A stretch of 64,000 nucleotides of DNA, from contig BRXU01000009.1 of assembly GCA_030267565.1 (NCBI GenBank), forward strand, positions 766,001-830,000, written 5' to 3'. The DNA comes from Pleodorina starrii (taxonomy: Eukaryota > Chlorophyta > Chlorophyceae > Chlamydomonadales > Volvocaceae). Every line of letters starts with the position of its first letter. The stretch's first letter is position 1. Both the position numbers and the translations under genes were made by a program. Shown piece after piece: positions 23,101 to 33,370 of the stretch. Below the pieces are notes generated by a model that was not told where the DNA came from, did not search any database, and saw nothing but the letters and a program-made list of their open reading frames with translations.

Positions 23101-26100
23101 GGGCCCATGGGTCGAGACTGGACCCATGGGTCGAGGCTGGACCCATGGGTCGAGGCTGGACCCATGGGTCGAGGCTGGGCCCATGGGTCGAGGCTGGGCC
23201 CATGGGTCGAGGCTGGGCCCATGGGTCGAGACTGGACCCATGGGTCGAGGCTGGAACCATGGGTCGAGACTGGACCCATGGGTCGATACTGGCCCCATGG
23301 GACGAGACTGGACCCATGGGTCGAGGCTGGGCCCATGGGTCGAGACTGGGCCCATGGGCCAAGGCTGGGCCCATGGGTCAAGGCTGGGCCCATGGGTCGA
23401 GGCTGGGCCCATGGGTCGAGACTGGACCCATGGGTCGAGGCTGGACCCATGGGTCGAGGCTGGGCCCATGGGTCGAGGCTGGGCCCATGGGTCGAGGCTG
23501 GGCCCATGGGTCGAGGCTGGGCCCATGGGTCGAGGCTGGGCCCATGGGTCAAGACTGGACCCATGGGTCGAGGCTGGGCCCATGAGTCGAGGCTGGACCC
23601 ATGGGTCGAGGCTGGTCCCATGGGTCAAGACTGGGCCCATGGGTCAAGACTGGGCCCATGGGTCGAGACTGGGCCCATGGGTCGAGGCTGGGCCCATGGG
23701 TCGAGACTGGACCCATGGGTCAAGGCTGGGCCCATGGGTCGAGGCTGGGCCCATGGGTCGAGGCTGGGCCCATGGGTCGAGGCTGGGCCCATGGGTCGAG
23801 GCTGGGCCCATGGGTCGAGGTTTGGCCCATGGGTCGAGGCTGGGCCTATGGGTCGAGGCTGGGCCCATGGGTCGAGGCTGGGCCCATGGGTCGAGACTGG
23901 ACTCATGGGTCGAGACTGGACCCATGGGTCGAGACTGGACGCATGGGTCGAGACTGGACCCATGGGTCGAGACTGCGCCCATGGGTCAAGACTGGACCCC
24001 TGGGTCGAGGCTGGGCCCATGGGTTGAGGCTGGGCCCATGGGTCGAGACTGGGCCCATGGGTCGAGGCTGGACCCATGGGTCGAGGCTGGGCCCATGGGT
24101 CGAGACTGGACCCATGGGCCAAGGCTGGGCCCATGGGTCGAGACTGGACCCATGGGTCGAGACTGGACCCATGGGTCGAGGCTGGGCCCATGGGTCGAGG
24201 CTGGGCCCATGGGTCGAGGCTGGGCCCATGGGTCGAGGCTGGGCCCATGGGTCGAGACTGGGCCCATGGGTCGAGGCTGGGCCCATGGGTCGAGACTGGA
24301 CCCATGGGTCGAGACTAGACCCATGGGTCGAGACTGGACGCATGGGTCGAGACTGGACGCATGGGTCGAGACTGCGCCCATGGGTCAAGACTGGACCCAT
24401 GGGTCGAGACTGGACCCATGGGTCAAGACTGGACCCATGGGTCGAGGCGGGGCCCATGGGTCAAGACTGGGCCCATGGGTCGAGACTGGACCCATGGGTC
24501 GAGACTGGACCCATGGGTCGAGGCTGGACCCACGGGTCGAGGCTGGGCCCATGGGTCGAGACTGGACCCATGGGTCGAGGCTGGGCCCATGGGTCGAGGC
24601 GGGGCCCATGGGTCAAGACTGGGCCCATGGGTCGAGACTGGACCCATGGGTCGAGGCTGGACCCATGGGTCGAGGCTGGGCTCATGGGTCGAGGCTGGAC
24701 CCATGGGTCGAGGCTGGGCCCATGGGTCGAGGCTGGGCCCATGGGTCAAGACTGGGCCCATGGGTCGAGACTGGACCCATGGGTCGAGACTGGACCCATG
24801 GGTCGAGGCTGGGCCCATGGGTCGAGGCTGGGCCCATGGGTCGAGGCGGGGCCCATGGGTCAAGACTGGGCCCATGGGTCTCGAGACTGGACGCATGGGT
24901 CGAGGCTGGGCTCATGGGTCGAGGCTGGACCCATGGGTCGAGGCTGGGCCCATGTGTCGAGGCTGGGCCCATGGGTCAAGACTGGGCCCATGGGTCGAGA
25001 CTGGACCCATGGGTCGAGACTGGACCCATGGGTCGAGACTGGACGCATGGGTCGAGACTGGACCCATGGGTCGAGACTGGACCCATGGGTCGAGACTGGA
25101 CCCATGGGCCAAGGCTGGGCCCATGGGTCAAGGCTGGGCCCATGGGTCGAGGCTGGGCCCATGGGTCGAGACTGGACCCATGGGTCGAGGCTGGACCCAT
25201 GGGTCGAGGCTGGGCCCATGGGTCGAGGCTGGGCCCATGGGTCGAGACTGGACCCATGGGTCGAGGCTGGGACCATGGGTCGAGGCTGGACGCATGGGTC
25301 GAGGCTGGGCCCATGGGTCGAGACTGGGCCCATGGGTCGAGACTGGGCCCATGGGTCGAGGCTGGACCCATGGGTCGAGGCTGGGCCCATGGGTCGAGGC
25401 TGGACCCATGGGTCGAGGCTGGACCCATGGGTCGAGGCTGGACCCATGGGTCGAGGCTGGGCCCATGGGTCGAGGCTGGGCCCATGGGTCGAGGCTGGAC
25501 CCATGGGTCGAGGCTGGGCCCATGGGTCGAGACTGGACCCATGGGTCGAGGCTGGGCCCATGGGTCGAGGCTGGACCCATGGGTGAGTACTGCAGTCGTA
25601 CAGTGATGACAAATAAGCTGCAAGCCATGGAAATTCGTCCCCCGGTTCGTGGATGCGGTCGGGGAAGCTGTTCTGCCCTTGCGGCCAATAGATTGGCTTC
25701 TCCATTTCTCCCCTCCTAACGGCTTCCCAACTGTCGCCGCTGCCGCCCTTCCAACTGTCTTGTACTACAGAGAAACCAACCCGTACGGCGACCCAACTGA
25801 TGTGATGGGCAACTTTGTGAACCGCGTGGGGCTGCTGTGCCCCTCCGCGCCCCAAATGTGGGTGTTGGGTGGGTGCTGGTTGGGTTGCTGGTTTTGCTGC
25901 ATGCAGGCTAATAAGGGCTACATGACACATCTACTGTTGGACGCATGTGTCATGTCCATGTGACTATGTCCATGTGTCATATCCATGTGTCATATCCACG
26001 TGTAATGTCCACGTGTCATGTGCGCACACATGTAACTGTGATAGCACCTTGTCGTGCGCCCAGGATACGCATTGTCGTTGTACGATTGTAACGTAGCGTG

Positions 26101-26986
26101 TTTGCATCTGAGAATGTGTGTACGTGTGCCGTACTTGTCGTACAGGTACCGCATCGGTGTCGCGACGCCGCTCAAGGAGGGGCCGGGCGACACGCGGGGC
26201 TCGTACGGCAATCTCACCGCCTCCAACTTCATCGACACCGGGAAGGTCGACCTGACCATCCCCGCGGCTGCCTTACGAGATGACAATATGGTATGTACGA
26301 CAGCCAGTACGGCATTATGTTGAGCCCGTTTCGCACCCTGATCCAACGCCGATTCCTTCTTCAAGTAATACATCAAAGGCTCAAACTGGCAGGTTGTCCA
26401 AAGGACTTGAGCGTCTACCGAATGCGCTGAGCGGAGTCTGGCAGTGCGTATCTCTGTTGCGCACCTAACCCACCGCGGCACGAACCCACCACACGCCTTT
26501 CCCCATCCCTTCCCCGGTGCCTCCTCCCGCCTCTCCCCACCGCGCCCAACCCAGGTTGTGGTCACCTTAGGCCGCAAGGACGACTCCACCTTCTACACGG
26601 CCAACGCCTCAAACCCCGTCTACTTCCTGTCGTACCGCGTCGCCTCACCCGACCCCTACGGGTACGACAGCGCTCTGCCGAAGGCGCAGAACATGAGCGT
26701 TGTCGTACACCGGTACAACGGAATCCAGAACGAGTCGCTCTCCAACGGTGTACGACCCACCTTCCTAGCGACCCTGCCCGCCGGCGCGGTGTGGCGCAGC
26801 CCTTTCTCCGAGTTCCGGGCCGACTTGGGAGGGCAGTTGGTGGTTACGGTGTTAGAGACGACCGCCACGCAAGCGCAGGTCAACGTCTGCCGCGCGCGTG
26901 CCACCACCGAGACTGACTGTAGCAACAGTGTGGACGACGATTGCGACGGCTTCCAAGATATAGACGATCCTGATTGCATGAATTGA
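17182..26986 (+). CDS. Gametolysin-like extracellular metalloprotease (peptidase M11), 670 residues
   Basis: Eleven exons join in phase: 17182-17302, 17632-18104, 18613-18771, 18907-19008, 19468-19515, 19776-19982, 20886-21025, 21507-21605, 25771-25857, 26146-26290, 26555-26986. The first exon encodes a signal peptide. Residues ~50-165 are a Pro/Arg/Ser-rich, hydroxyproline-type hinge. The zinc site is HEAMHNFGLEHA (His437, Glu438, His441, His447), followed by a Met-turn DVMGN (Met462). Gametolysins and Volvox VMPs are secreted proteases that cut Hyp-rich wall/matrix proteins. The C-terminus CSNSVDDDCDGFQDIDDPDC resembles the MopE-type metal-binding motif. NNT/NSS-type glycosylation sites are present. 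Exon 3 could begin a little earlier, and exon 4 may end at 19005. The paralogue at 58755 shares the LLDF, (K/N)YY.KC.Y and post-HExxH blocks. Confidence 0.9.
18120..18385. repeat. 15-bp (CGGGGGGCTACAGGC)n minisatellite, intronic
   Basis: About 17 copies lie in the intron between 18104 and 18613. CTACAGG units predominate on the left and CTAAAGG units on the right. The 15-bp unit keeps frames open, so spurious GRGATGRGAT-type frames read through. Confidence 0.9.
19999..20441 (+). repeat. (GGGGGC)n / (GGGCGA)n hexanucleotide tract, about 73 units
   Basis: The array begins just after the donor at 19982 in the intron ending at 20885. The core (about 20027-20364) is a nearly pure GGGGGC repeat on the sense strand, flanked by GGGCGA variants. 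Spurious poly(GR), poly(GA) and poly(PA) frames come from it. Confidence 0.95.
20620..20762 (+). repeat. G-rich (GGGTGGG)n tract, intronic
   Basis: Irregular GGGTGG and poly-G runs occur in the same intron as the GGGGGC array, ahead of the exon starting at 20886. They have strong G-quadruplex potential on the transcript strand. Confidence 0.85.
21598..21675 (+). repeat. Duplicated splice-donor block (18 bp, two copies 60 bp apart)
   Basis: GCGGAGACGTAAGTACGG occurs at 21598-21615, spanning the end of the HExxH exon and its donor, and again at 21658-21675 inside the intron. Both carry a perfect GTAAGT donor. Confidence 0.85.
21717..25584. repeat. Giant intronic satellite, 19-bp unit GGGCCCATGGGTCGAGGCT, about 203 copies
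   Basis: The array fills the intron 21606-25770, between the HExxH exon and the Met-turn exon of the protease. Variants alternate GGGCCC/GGACCC and GAGGCT/GAGACT, with occasional GTCAAG, GGCCAA and GACGC. The unit has no stop codon and 19 is not a multiple of three, so all six frames stay open for hundreds of codons (an ApaI-like GGGCCC and NcoI-like CCATGG recur). Splicing phase across it (AC|A, phase 2) shows it is intron. Confidence 0.96.
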
Positions 26987-28100
26987 AACAACAAAACCCG
27001 CCCCCAGCTGAACCCCTGATTGAGCAGAGCTGGGCAACCCTGCACTGCCCTGCTCTGCTGAAGATACTGTTTTACACGGTAGTTGATCCCAGGAAAAATC
27101 TACTGCCCTGCTGCTGCGATGAGTGCCCTTGAGAGTTGAGACAGACGGTCTCTTCAGGCTGCCTGAGCTGGAGTTTGGGCTGGGCTGGGCTGGGCTGGGC
27201 TGGGCTGGGCTGGGCTGGGCTGGGCTGGGCTGGGCTGGGCTGGGTGGGTGTGTGGCGGCAGGAGGAGAGGTGCGCAAGGTCGAGGGGAGGTGTTCGCTTG
27301 CCATTAGCAGCAGCAGCAGCAGCAGGGTTGACCGCGCGGATGAAGAGAACTGCGAAGCGGAGAGCATTGGCTTGAAAGTGCGGTCCGCGGAGAGCTGTCG
27401 CGGGCGAGTGGGGCGAGCGGGGCGAGGGGGGGGGGGCGCCAAGGTCCCTCCCTGGCAGCCTGTGCCTTTGGCGAAGGGTGTTTAAAATACGGTAGGTGTT
27501 CTGGCGGCGTGTGCTTATACGCGCGCTCTACCTGACATTCGTCCACATGTCTTGAAACCGAAGTGCCGAAACGGTCGCGAACAGATCGCTGCGCCGTGTT
27601 CTCGAGGGAGGGAGGCGCAACATGGCATGTTCATACAGAGGACGACGAAGTGCTGTGAACGTGTGAAGCAGTAGAGACAGTTAGGGCACCTGAACTCCTG
27701 GAGTCGCTCCGCACTCGGAAGGTCGGAACCCGGCGCAGCTGCCGCCCGCGATTGGGAGAACGATCCCCGCGCCCCGGCCCCCTTTCGATCGGCGCATACA
27801 AAGATACCATGAGATGCACCGTAATGCTTACCACTGACAGCGCCTGACAGATACGGTACAGTTCATTCTGCTCCAAGGTCCCCAGCACGCGTGCATCTGT
27901 ACGTCCGACACAATTCGTACGGCGTATTTACGGCGAACATTTCACACCGGTGTACGAGAGAGTACCGTACGCCCTGAGGCCCGACCAGACCATCTTGCAC
28001 GCTCCGAGGCCGGAGCCATTGCAGTTCTAGAACGATGATGGGATGGCGGCACGCGGCAGTGTCTTGAACGACCGCACACAAAACGACCGCACGCCTCCAA
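26987..28100. other. Convergent intergenic region (3' UTRs of protease 1 and the minus-strand secreted gene)
   Basis: No coding exon is supported. It contains a (GGGCT)n pentamer array at 27177-27245 (about 14 copies) and a short AGC run near 27306. The rest is unique sequence with no features I can name. Confidence 0.55.
27177..27245. repeat. (GGGCT)n pentanucleotide array
   Basis: About 14 perfect copies lie about 190 bp after the stop codon of protease 1, probably in its 3' UTR. Confidence 0.9.
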
Positions 28101-29869
28101 TCAACGGCCTACGCCCCCACCAACCCCACCAACCCCACCAACCCCACCAACCCCACCACCCACGCCTCCCACTACACCACCGGCGGCGCCGCTGCCCGTG
28201 CCGGAGGGCACTCCCCCGCCTCCCACAGCACCGGTGCTCGGAACCGCGCCACCGAGCCCACCCGCACCACCGACCCCGCTCAGACCCCCGACCCCACCAC
28301 CCCCACCGACCCCGCCCACGTTGCCGAGCCCGCCCGCGCCCGCGCCACCGACTCCGCCCACTCCACCAACTCCGCCCACGCCACCACCCACAACGCCGGG
28401 CCCGCCGGTGCCGACGCCCGCTCCCGGGGCCCCGACCCCTCCCACACCCGTTCCGGTTACCGCGCCCCCGCCTGCAACGGGGCCCGGAGCTGCAGCTGCG
28501 CCTGCACCACCGCCCGCAATCGGTGCCCCACTTATACCGCCGCCACCGCCGCCGCCGCTGACACCGCCGCCGCCACCACCACCACCACCCGCGCCACTGC
28601 TGACCCCGCCGCCGCTCGGGCTGCCGGGCGATACAGTCGTGGTCGTTTGTCCGGTGCCGCCGACGTAGTTGTTGATGTTGATGACGATGGTCTGCGCGGG
28701 TGCACCGCCGCCACCGCCGCCGCTGCTCGGTCCGCCGCCGCCGCCGCCGCCGCCGCCGGCCGGCGGGCCGGCGGCGGCTGGTGGACCGCCACTACGTGTG
28801 GCGACGATGGTGGTGGTGCCTCCTCGAGGTGAGGTGCGAGTGGAGGTGTAGCGACAGGTCACCTGGGGGCAGCGGCGGCAGTACAGCGGTAGTAGCAGTA
28901 CCAGCGGCAGTACCAGCAGCAGCAGCAGTACCAGCGGGCAGCTGCAGTAGCAGTACCAGCGGCAGTAGCAGTACCAGCGGCAGTAACAGTACCAGCGGGC
29001 AGCGGCAGTGAAGGCAGCAACAGCGGTCGCGACTCGCATCCTGACTCCTCAGTCATTAGGGGGCAGCTCCATCTTTCCCACCGGACGTTCGCCAACGCCG
29101 CCGGCGGTCCCTTGCTTCGGCTCCGTCTGTACCCCATCTCCCCCTCCGGATACCCAACGTGCGGCGCGCCCGCCTGACTGCCCACTTGCAACCTCCCCGA
29201 CACCCTCCCCCTCTCCCCCACAGCTCCTCTCACCCCCGGCCGACTGCAGGGCCACAGCAGGCTGCGGGCGGTGTGGGCCGCGGCCGTCACATCGTCCAGA
29301 TCGCGGGGGAGTTCGCGGTGCCCGGCGGCAGCCGCCGCAACACCCCCCGACGCAGCTCCCGTGGATTTGGGGGTGGGACGGGAAAGAACGACTCGCGCAG
29401 GCAGCGAAACAGCGGCTGCGGGTTGGAGTACCGATACGGATGACACCACGGCGGTGGAAGCGGGAGGCGTGGGTGGGAGTGGGTGGGTTGACGAAACCTC
29501 CTCAACACGCCAAGATGGACCGGGGAGGCTGAACGCACGTACCGGTAACCCCGAGCGACAGGCAGCGCCCGCCCGCAGCGCTTCTACGGCCGTGTATTTC
29601 TAGCGCGGCACAGGGCCGTGTGCCCTGCGGCAGCGACGTGCCCGCCTCCGTGCCTCCGTGTCTGCGGCTCGTCCCCAGGACCCCAGGATCCCACACGTAG
29701 TAGCAGTGTAGCACCCACCATCGCCTCGCCACTGCAACGCCTCCTCAGATGGGGGCGCCGCGGCGCTGCAGATCATCATCATCAGCAGCAGCACCAGCAC
29801 CTCCAATACCACCGTCGCCGCGCGGAGCGCTGCCACCGCAGCTCGCCGCCTCTTTGCCCGTGTGGCCAT
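28101..29869 (-). CDS. Secreted Gly-rich protein of unknown family, INNY motif (364 residues)
   Basis: Three minus-strand exons join in phase: 29869-29719, 29415-29234, 28862-28101. Exon 1 encodes a basic start and a hydrophobic run (VVLEVLVLLLMMMICSAAA), a signal peptide or anchor. Exon 2 ends with LLWPC. Exon 3 starts VTCRYTSTRTS, then a Gly-rich stretch, then TIVININNYVGG, then a long Gly/Val/Ala tail ending at TGA 28101-28103. The gene at 31790 has the same exon number, the same intron phases (1 then 0) and the same motif order (V-T-C-x-Y, Gly-rich, TI.IN.NNY). The two are therefore paralogues transcribed head to head. I know no family for it; an extracellular matrix role is only a guess from composition. 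Intron 2 holds GTACCAGCGGCA-type repeats. Confidence 0.72.
28870..29005. repeat. CAGTACCAGCGG-type repeats, intronic
   Basis: Degenerate AGCAGTACCAGCGG units are tandemly arranged in intron 2 of the minus-strand secreted gene, directly upstream of its exon 3 acceptor. Confidence 0.75.
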
Positions 29870-31789
29870 GACCGCTGCCGAAGACCTCCCCCTCGGCCGC
29901 TATCGATTACTCGATGACTAATCGATTAAACCGCTGCGGATTCTTCTGTTAAAGTCAAGTATCAAGGATCTTAAGCCCTCCGCGGTCCGCACGGATGGAT
30001 GGATCCCCGTGCCAGCGCCGCGTGGGGGCGGTGTACACCCGCAGCGGGGGTCGCAGGCTCTACGCAGAAGCTACCCTTGTGCAGCTTCCCTTGTAAGCTG
30101 AGAATCTTACCCATACACTGTTGTCCCCACCAGTCGGGTGAAGAAGCTGTCCCCTATGTTCCGTTCGCTGGCTCAGTCCCCTCCAGTGCGCTTCGCGACC
30201 CGTCATGCCCTCCGACTGCCACTCACGCCCCCTACCACCCATGCTCAAGCGCGGCCGTACGACCTAAGTCCGGTGTTCCCTGACAGGCACGCGTGCCGGT
30301 TTGATGGATTCTGGATCCAGGTTGGAGCCCCTGGGGCGGGATCCAACGCGATCCAAAGCCGACCCGTGGGTCGGTGCTGTTGCGGCTGTTGCGGATCTGC
30401 CGCCGGCGGCCGCCGGCGCAGCGCGCCGGGGCGATCCTTTTGCGGTATGCACGGTGTGCATGGCCTATACAGGCAGTCTTGATGCCGCCCGCATTTAGCT
30501 TAAAGTTTATGACGAGTGAAGACGTACGTACGAAGTACCGTAATGTGCAGAGCAGTGCGCGCTTTGCGGGGTCATGGAGCGGGAATCGTTTGTGCCTGGT
30601 CGGGGTCCGAAGATTGCCGACGCGCGTGGCGGACGCCGTGGGCCCCAATGTTGTTGTTGGATCTTCCCGGGCTGGTTTGATTGAGCCAACATCGGGGCCC
30701 ACACCGCCGCCCGCCAGGTGTGCCGTGCAAAGCCTGCGTTGCCCTCCACCCTGAAACTTCCTGCTGAATGCGCCCTTATCCCTCTGTCGGGGCAGTCGAG
30801 TCCGGCTGCAGCGGTTGGAGGCCGGAGGCTGCAGCAGTTCGAGGCCGGACCCTGCCGTCCCCTGGAAGTCTCAGGGAAAGAGGTCCCAGGCTGGGACCCC
30901 TTTCTGCAACCGCGGACTGCGAGGCGGCGCCTGCACAGCTCTTGTTACGGCACTATCGACGCGGCCAGAGTGACACGCGGGCTGGCTCGGGCTGCCCGCG
31001 CTCAGCAAAGGAAGTCGGCCACAGCGCCTCCCAGCACCATCGACAGGAGCTATGAAACGTGTAAAGGTCCCTAGAATGCAAACCTGGCAAGACTTGTAAC
31101 TACGTGGAAGTCACGAGCTCGCGACCCACTGCCCTTCGGCGTCGTGCGGCGGCCTTTCATGCTGCCAGCTGAGACCGCTGGTGCCGCACTCCTTCACTTA
31201 CGAACGTGATTTCCCGATTGCCCGTGAATACCTGCCACTAAATAGCAGTTGAGCTGCGTTGCGCTGCGTTCACATATAAGGTCAACCAAATACCACACAA
31301 GGGGCACAACCCTTCGTGCGGCGAGGCACCTGTCAATCACATGGACGCCTCAGCCTCTCACAGGGGCGGGGTGGAGCACTTCACTACCCGTCCATCCTCT
31401 TAACCGCTTTTTCGCCGCCGTTCCTGCCGCATTGTTTTGGGGGCCAGCGGCAACGGAAGCGCACGGAGCACACACCCTCAGTAGTAAAGCCGGCGAGGGC
31501 CGGCGCTGGCTCTTGGAAGGTTGGGGATATGAAGCCATGCGCTCGGTCAGCATCGTCTTTGGCCCCAGACCCAGAACCACCAACACCCTCGCCTTCAGCC
31601 CCAACACGTACTGCACTTTCTTCTTACCCCTCAACTGGACGAGCACAACAACAGCCCCACGCACGACGACAGCGACAGTCCACGGGTTGCCCTGATGCTG
31701 CCCGCATTGCCACCGTCGTCCGAGGCGGCGGCGGCAGCGGCGGTCTCAGCCCTCGGATACGGCGGCGACGGTGGCGGCAGCGACAGCCC
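29870..31789. promoter_or_regulatory. Shared intergenic region of the divergent secreted-protein genes
   Basis: 1.9 kb separates the two start codons. No coding exon is supported. A TATAAG (31275-31280) lies about 515 bp before the plus-strand start. A palindromic GACCCGTGGGTC sits at 30361. It could act as a bidirectional promoter, but only position suggests this. Confidence 0.4.
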
Positions 31790-33370
31790 ATGCCGCTGGT
31801 GGCGGCAGCAGCGGCAGCGGCCGTGATGCTGACCGCGCTTACCTCCGTGACGGGGTTAATGGCCGCTTCGGCGCTGCCGCAAGCCGCTGCCGGGCAAAGT
31901 CACATCACGGGTAAGGGCGTCGCAGTGCCAAGCTGGTCGGAATCACAGAATCACACCGCGACCCACGGGTCAATTATCACGCCGACATCCGGATGCAAGC
32001 GATCCTGTCTGCCACCGCAGATGAAGAGATGATGCCCTGTCGCCTCTACTCAAACTGCCCGCCACCCCGACCTCAGACTGCCCTGCACACCGACCTCAAA
32101 CTGCCCGCCACCCTGACCCCGCTGACGCTGCCGCGGCTGCACCTCACAATGTCTCAAACCCGATACGTGTGCAGGGGCGCTTACAACCACCCACCGGGGC
32201 CTTGGAGGAGCCAGGGGCCGACGCCCTTCCCACCACCCCCAAGAGGGTCTGCGCGCTCCGAAACCAAACCCAATCCTCGGTGGGGACAGCGGGCACCGCG
32301 GTGGGGAGGTGTTTCTCCGGGGCGGAGCCATTGCAGTTCCCGTCAGTGGAGCCGCCGTCACGCCCTCGGCCACCCGACACCGACCCGCGGGCGAGCTGGC
32401 CGCCGCCGGCGATGCCGCCGGCGCTGCAGGCTGCGCCGGCGGTGGTGATGACGGCGACGGCGGTCGCAGCAATGCGCTGGCCCGCGCCGGTGGGCGCGCT
32501 CTGCTCAGTCCTGCTGTGGGGTTGTGTCAATCCGAGCGGGTGAGTTTGGGACGTCGTCCACTGCGCCCCTGTTCCCCTGGGAGATCCGCCCGGCCGCTTC
32601 AAACGAACCCTATGGGCCGCGCGTGCCGAAACCAATGCCACCCACCATCCCAGCTGCCGTACGACGCCGTACTGACACCCGTACTGATGCCCCCCGTGAT
32701 CGTTCCCCAAACGTGATGCCTCCAACCCCCGGATGCCCCCGCTTGCTATAACGCCATCTCCGTCCCTTCGCTGCGGGCATCTTTTTTCTTACTTCCCGCA
32801 GTCCCGCTCCCTAATCCGCCCCACCCACTCCCTCCCCACCAGATAACCTGCAGCTACAGCCTCAATCGACCAAACTACAAGCTCAGAGTTCAGGAGAGTC
32901 AAAGCAACGGCGGCGGCGGCGGCCCCGGCGTCACCCGTACCTTTGAGTACATCAATGCGAACACCGGCGCGGCGGTCACGTCCTCACGCTCGAGAGGATC
33001 CTCCGGCCAGGCCGCCGCTGGCGGCGGCGGCGGCGGCGGCAACGGCGGCGGCGCCGCGCCTGCACGAAGCGGCGGCGGCGGCGGCGGGGGCGTCACGCCT
33101 CTGCCCACGATTATCATCAACGTTAACAACTATGACGTCGGTGGCGGCAACTCGACCGGCGGCAATGCAACCGCGAGGACGACTCCCACCTTTCGGGCCA
33201 ATGCGACGGGCACCGCGGCGGCGGCGGCGGGGGGATCCTCCACCCAATCGACGGAGTCCGTCGCCGCCGCGGCGGCAGCCAGGGCGGCGGCTGACCCGGC
33301 AGCGTCGCCGGAGTCAATGGCGGCGGCAGTGGCGGCGGCGCTGGAGGCGGCAGGCCGCCAACAAGGGTAG
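31790..33370 (+). CDS. Secreted Gly-rich protein of unknown family, VNNY motif (314 residues)
   Basis: Exons: 31790-31910 (signal peptide, Ala-rich, Leu/Met core), about 32244-32539, and 32843-33370. The last exon has no Met start and so is easily missed. It reads ITCSYSLN, then a Gly-rich stretch, then TIIINVNNYDVGGG, N-glycosylation-type NST and NAT, and an Ala-rich tail to TAG 33368. Exon 2 includes VFLRGGAIAVPVSG and ends LLSPAVGLC. Intron phases 1 and 0 match the minus-strand paralogue at 28101-29869. The exon 2 acceptor could instead be at 32207. The alternative open frame from 32021 would give a different, less convincing exon 2. Function unknown; extracellular by its signal peptide. 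Confidence 0.7.

Noticed and set aside
21717..25584. CRISPR-like array
   Set aside because: Units are directly adjacent with no unique spacers, and the context is a eukaryotic intron.
22385..25606. 1073-codon plus-strand frame and similar frames on both strands
   Set aside because: All six frames are open because the 19-bp unit has no stop; the exon phases on either side show it is one intron.
27631..27888. Minus-strand frame downstream of the secreted gene
   Set aside because: No coding signature and no splice link; probably 3' flanking sequence.
31993..32448. Cys/Pro/Arg-rich frame as exon 2 of the plus-strand secreted gene
   Set aside because: It splices in phase from exon 1 but runs to a stop without a phase-0 donor into the last exon, whereas the frame ending at 32539 joins in phase and resembles the paralogue.
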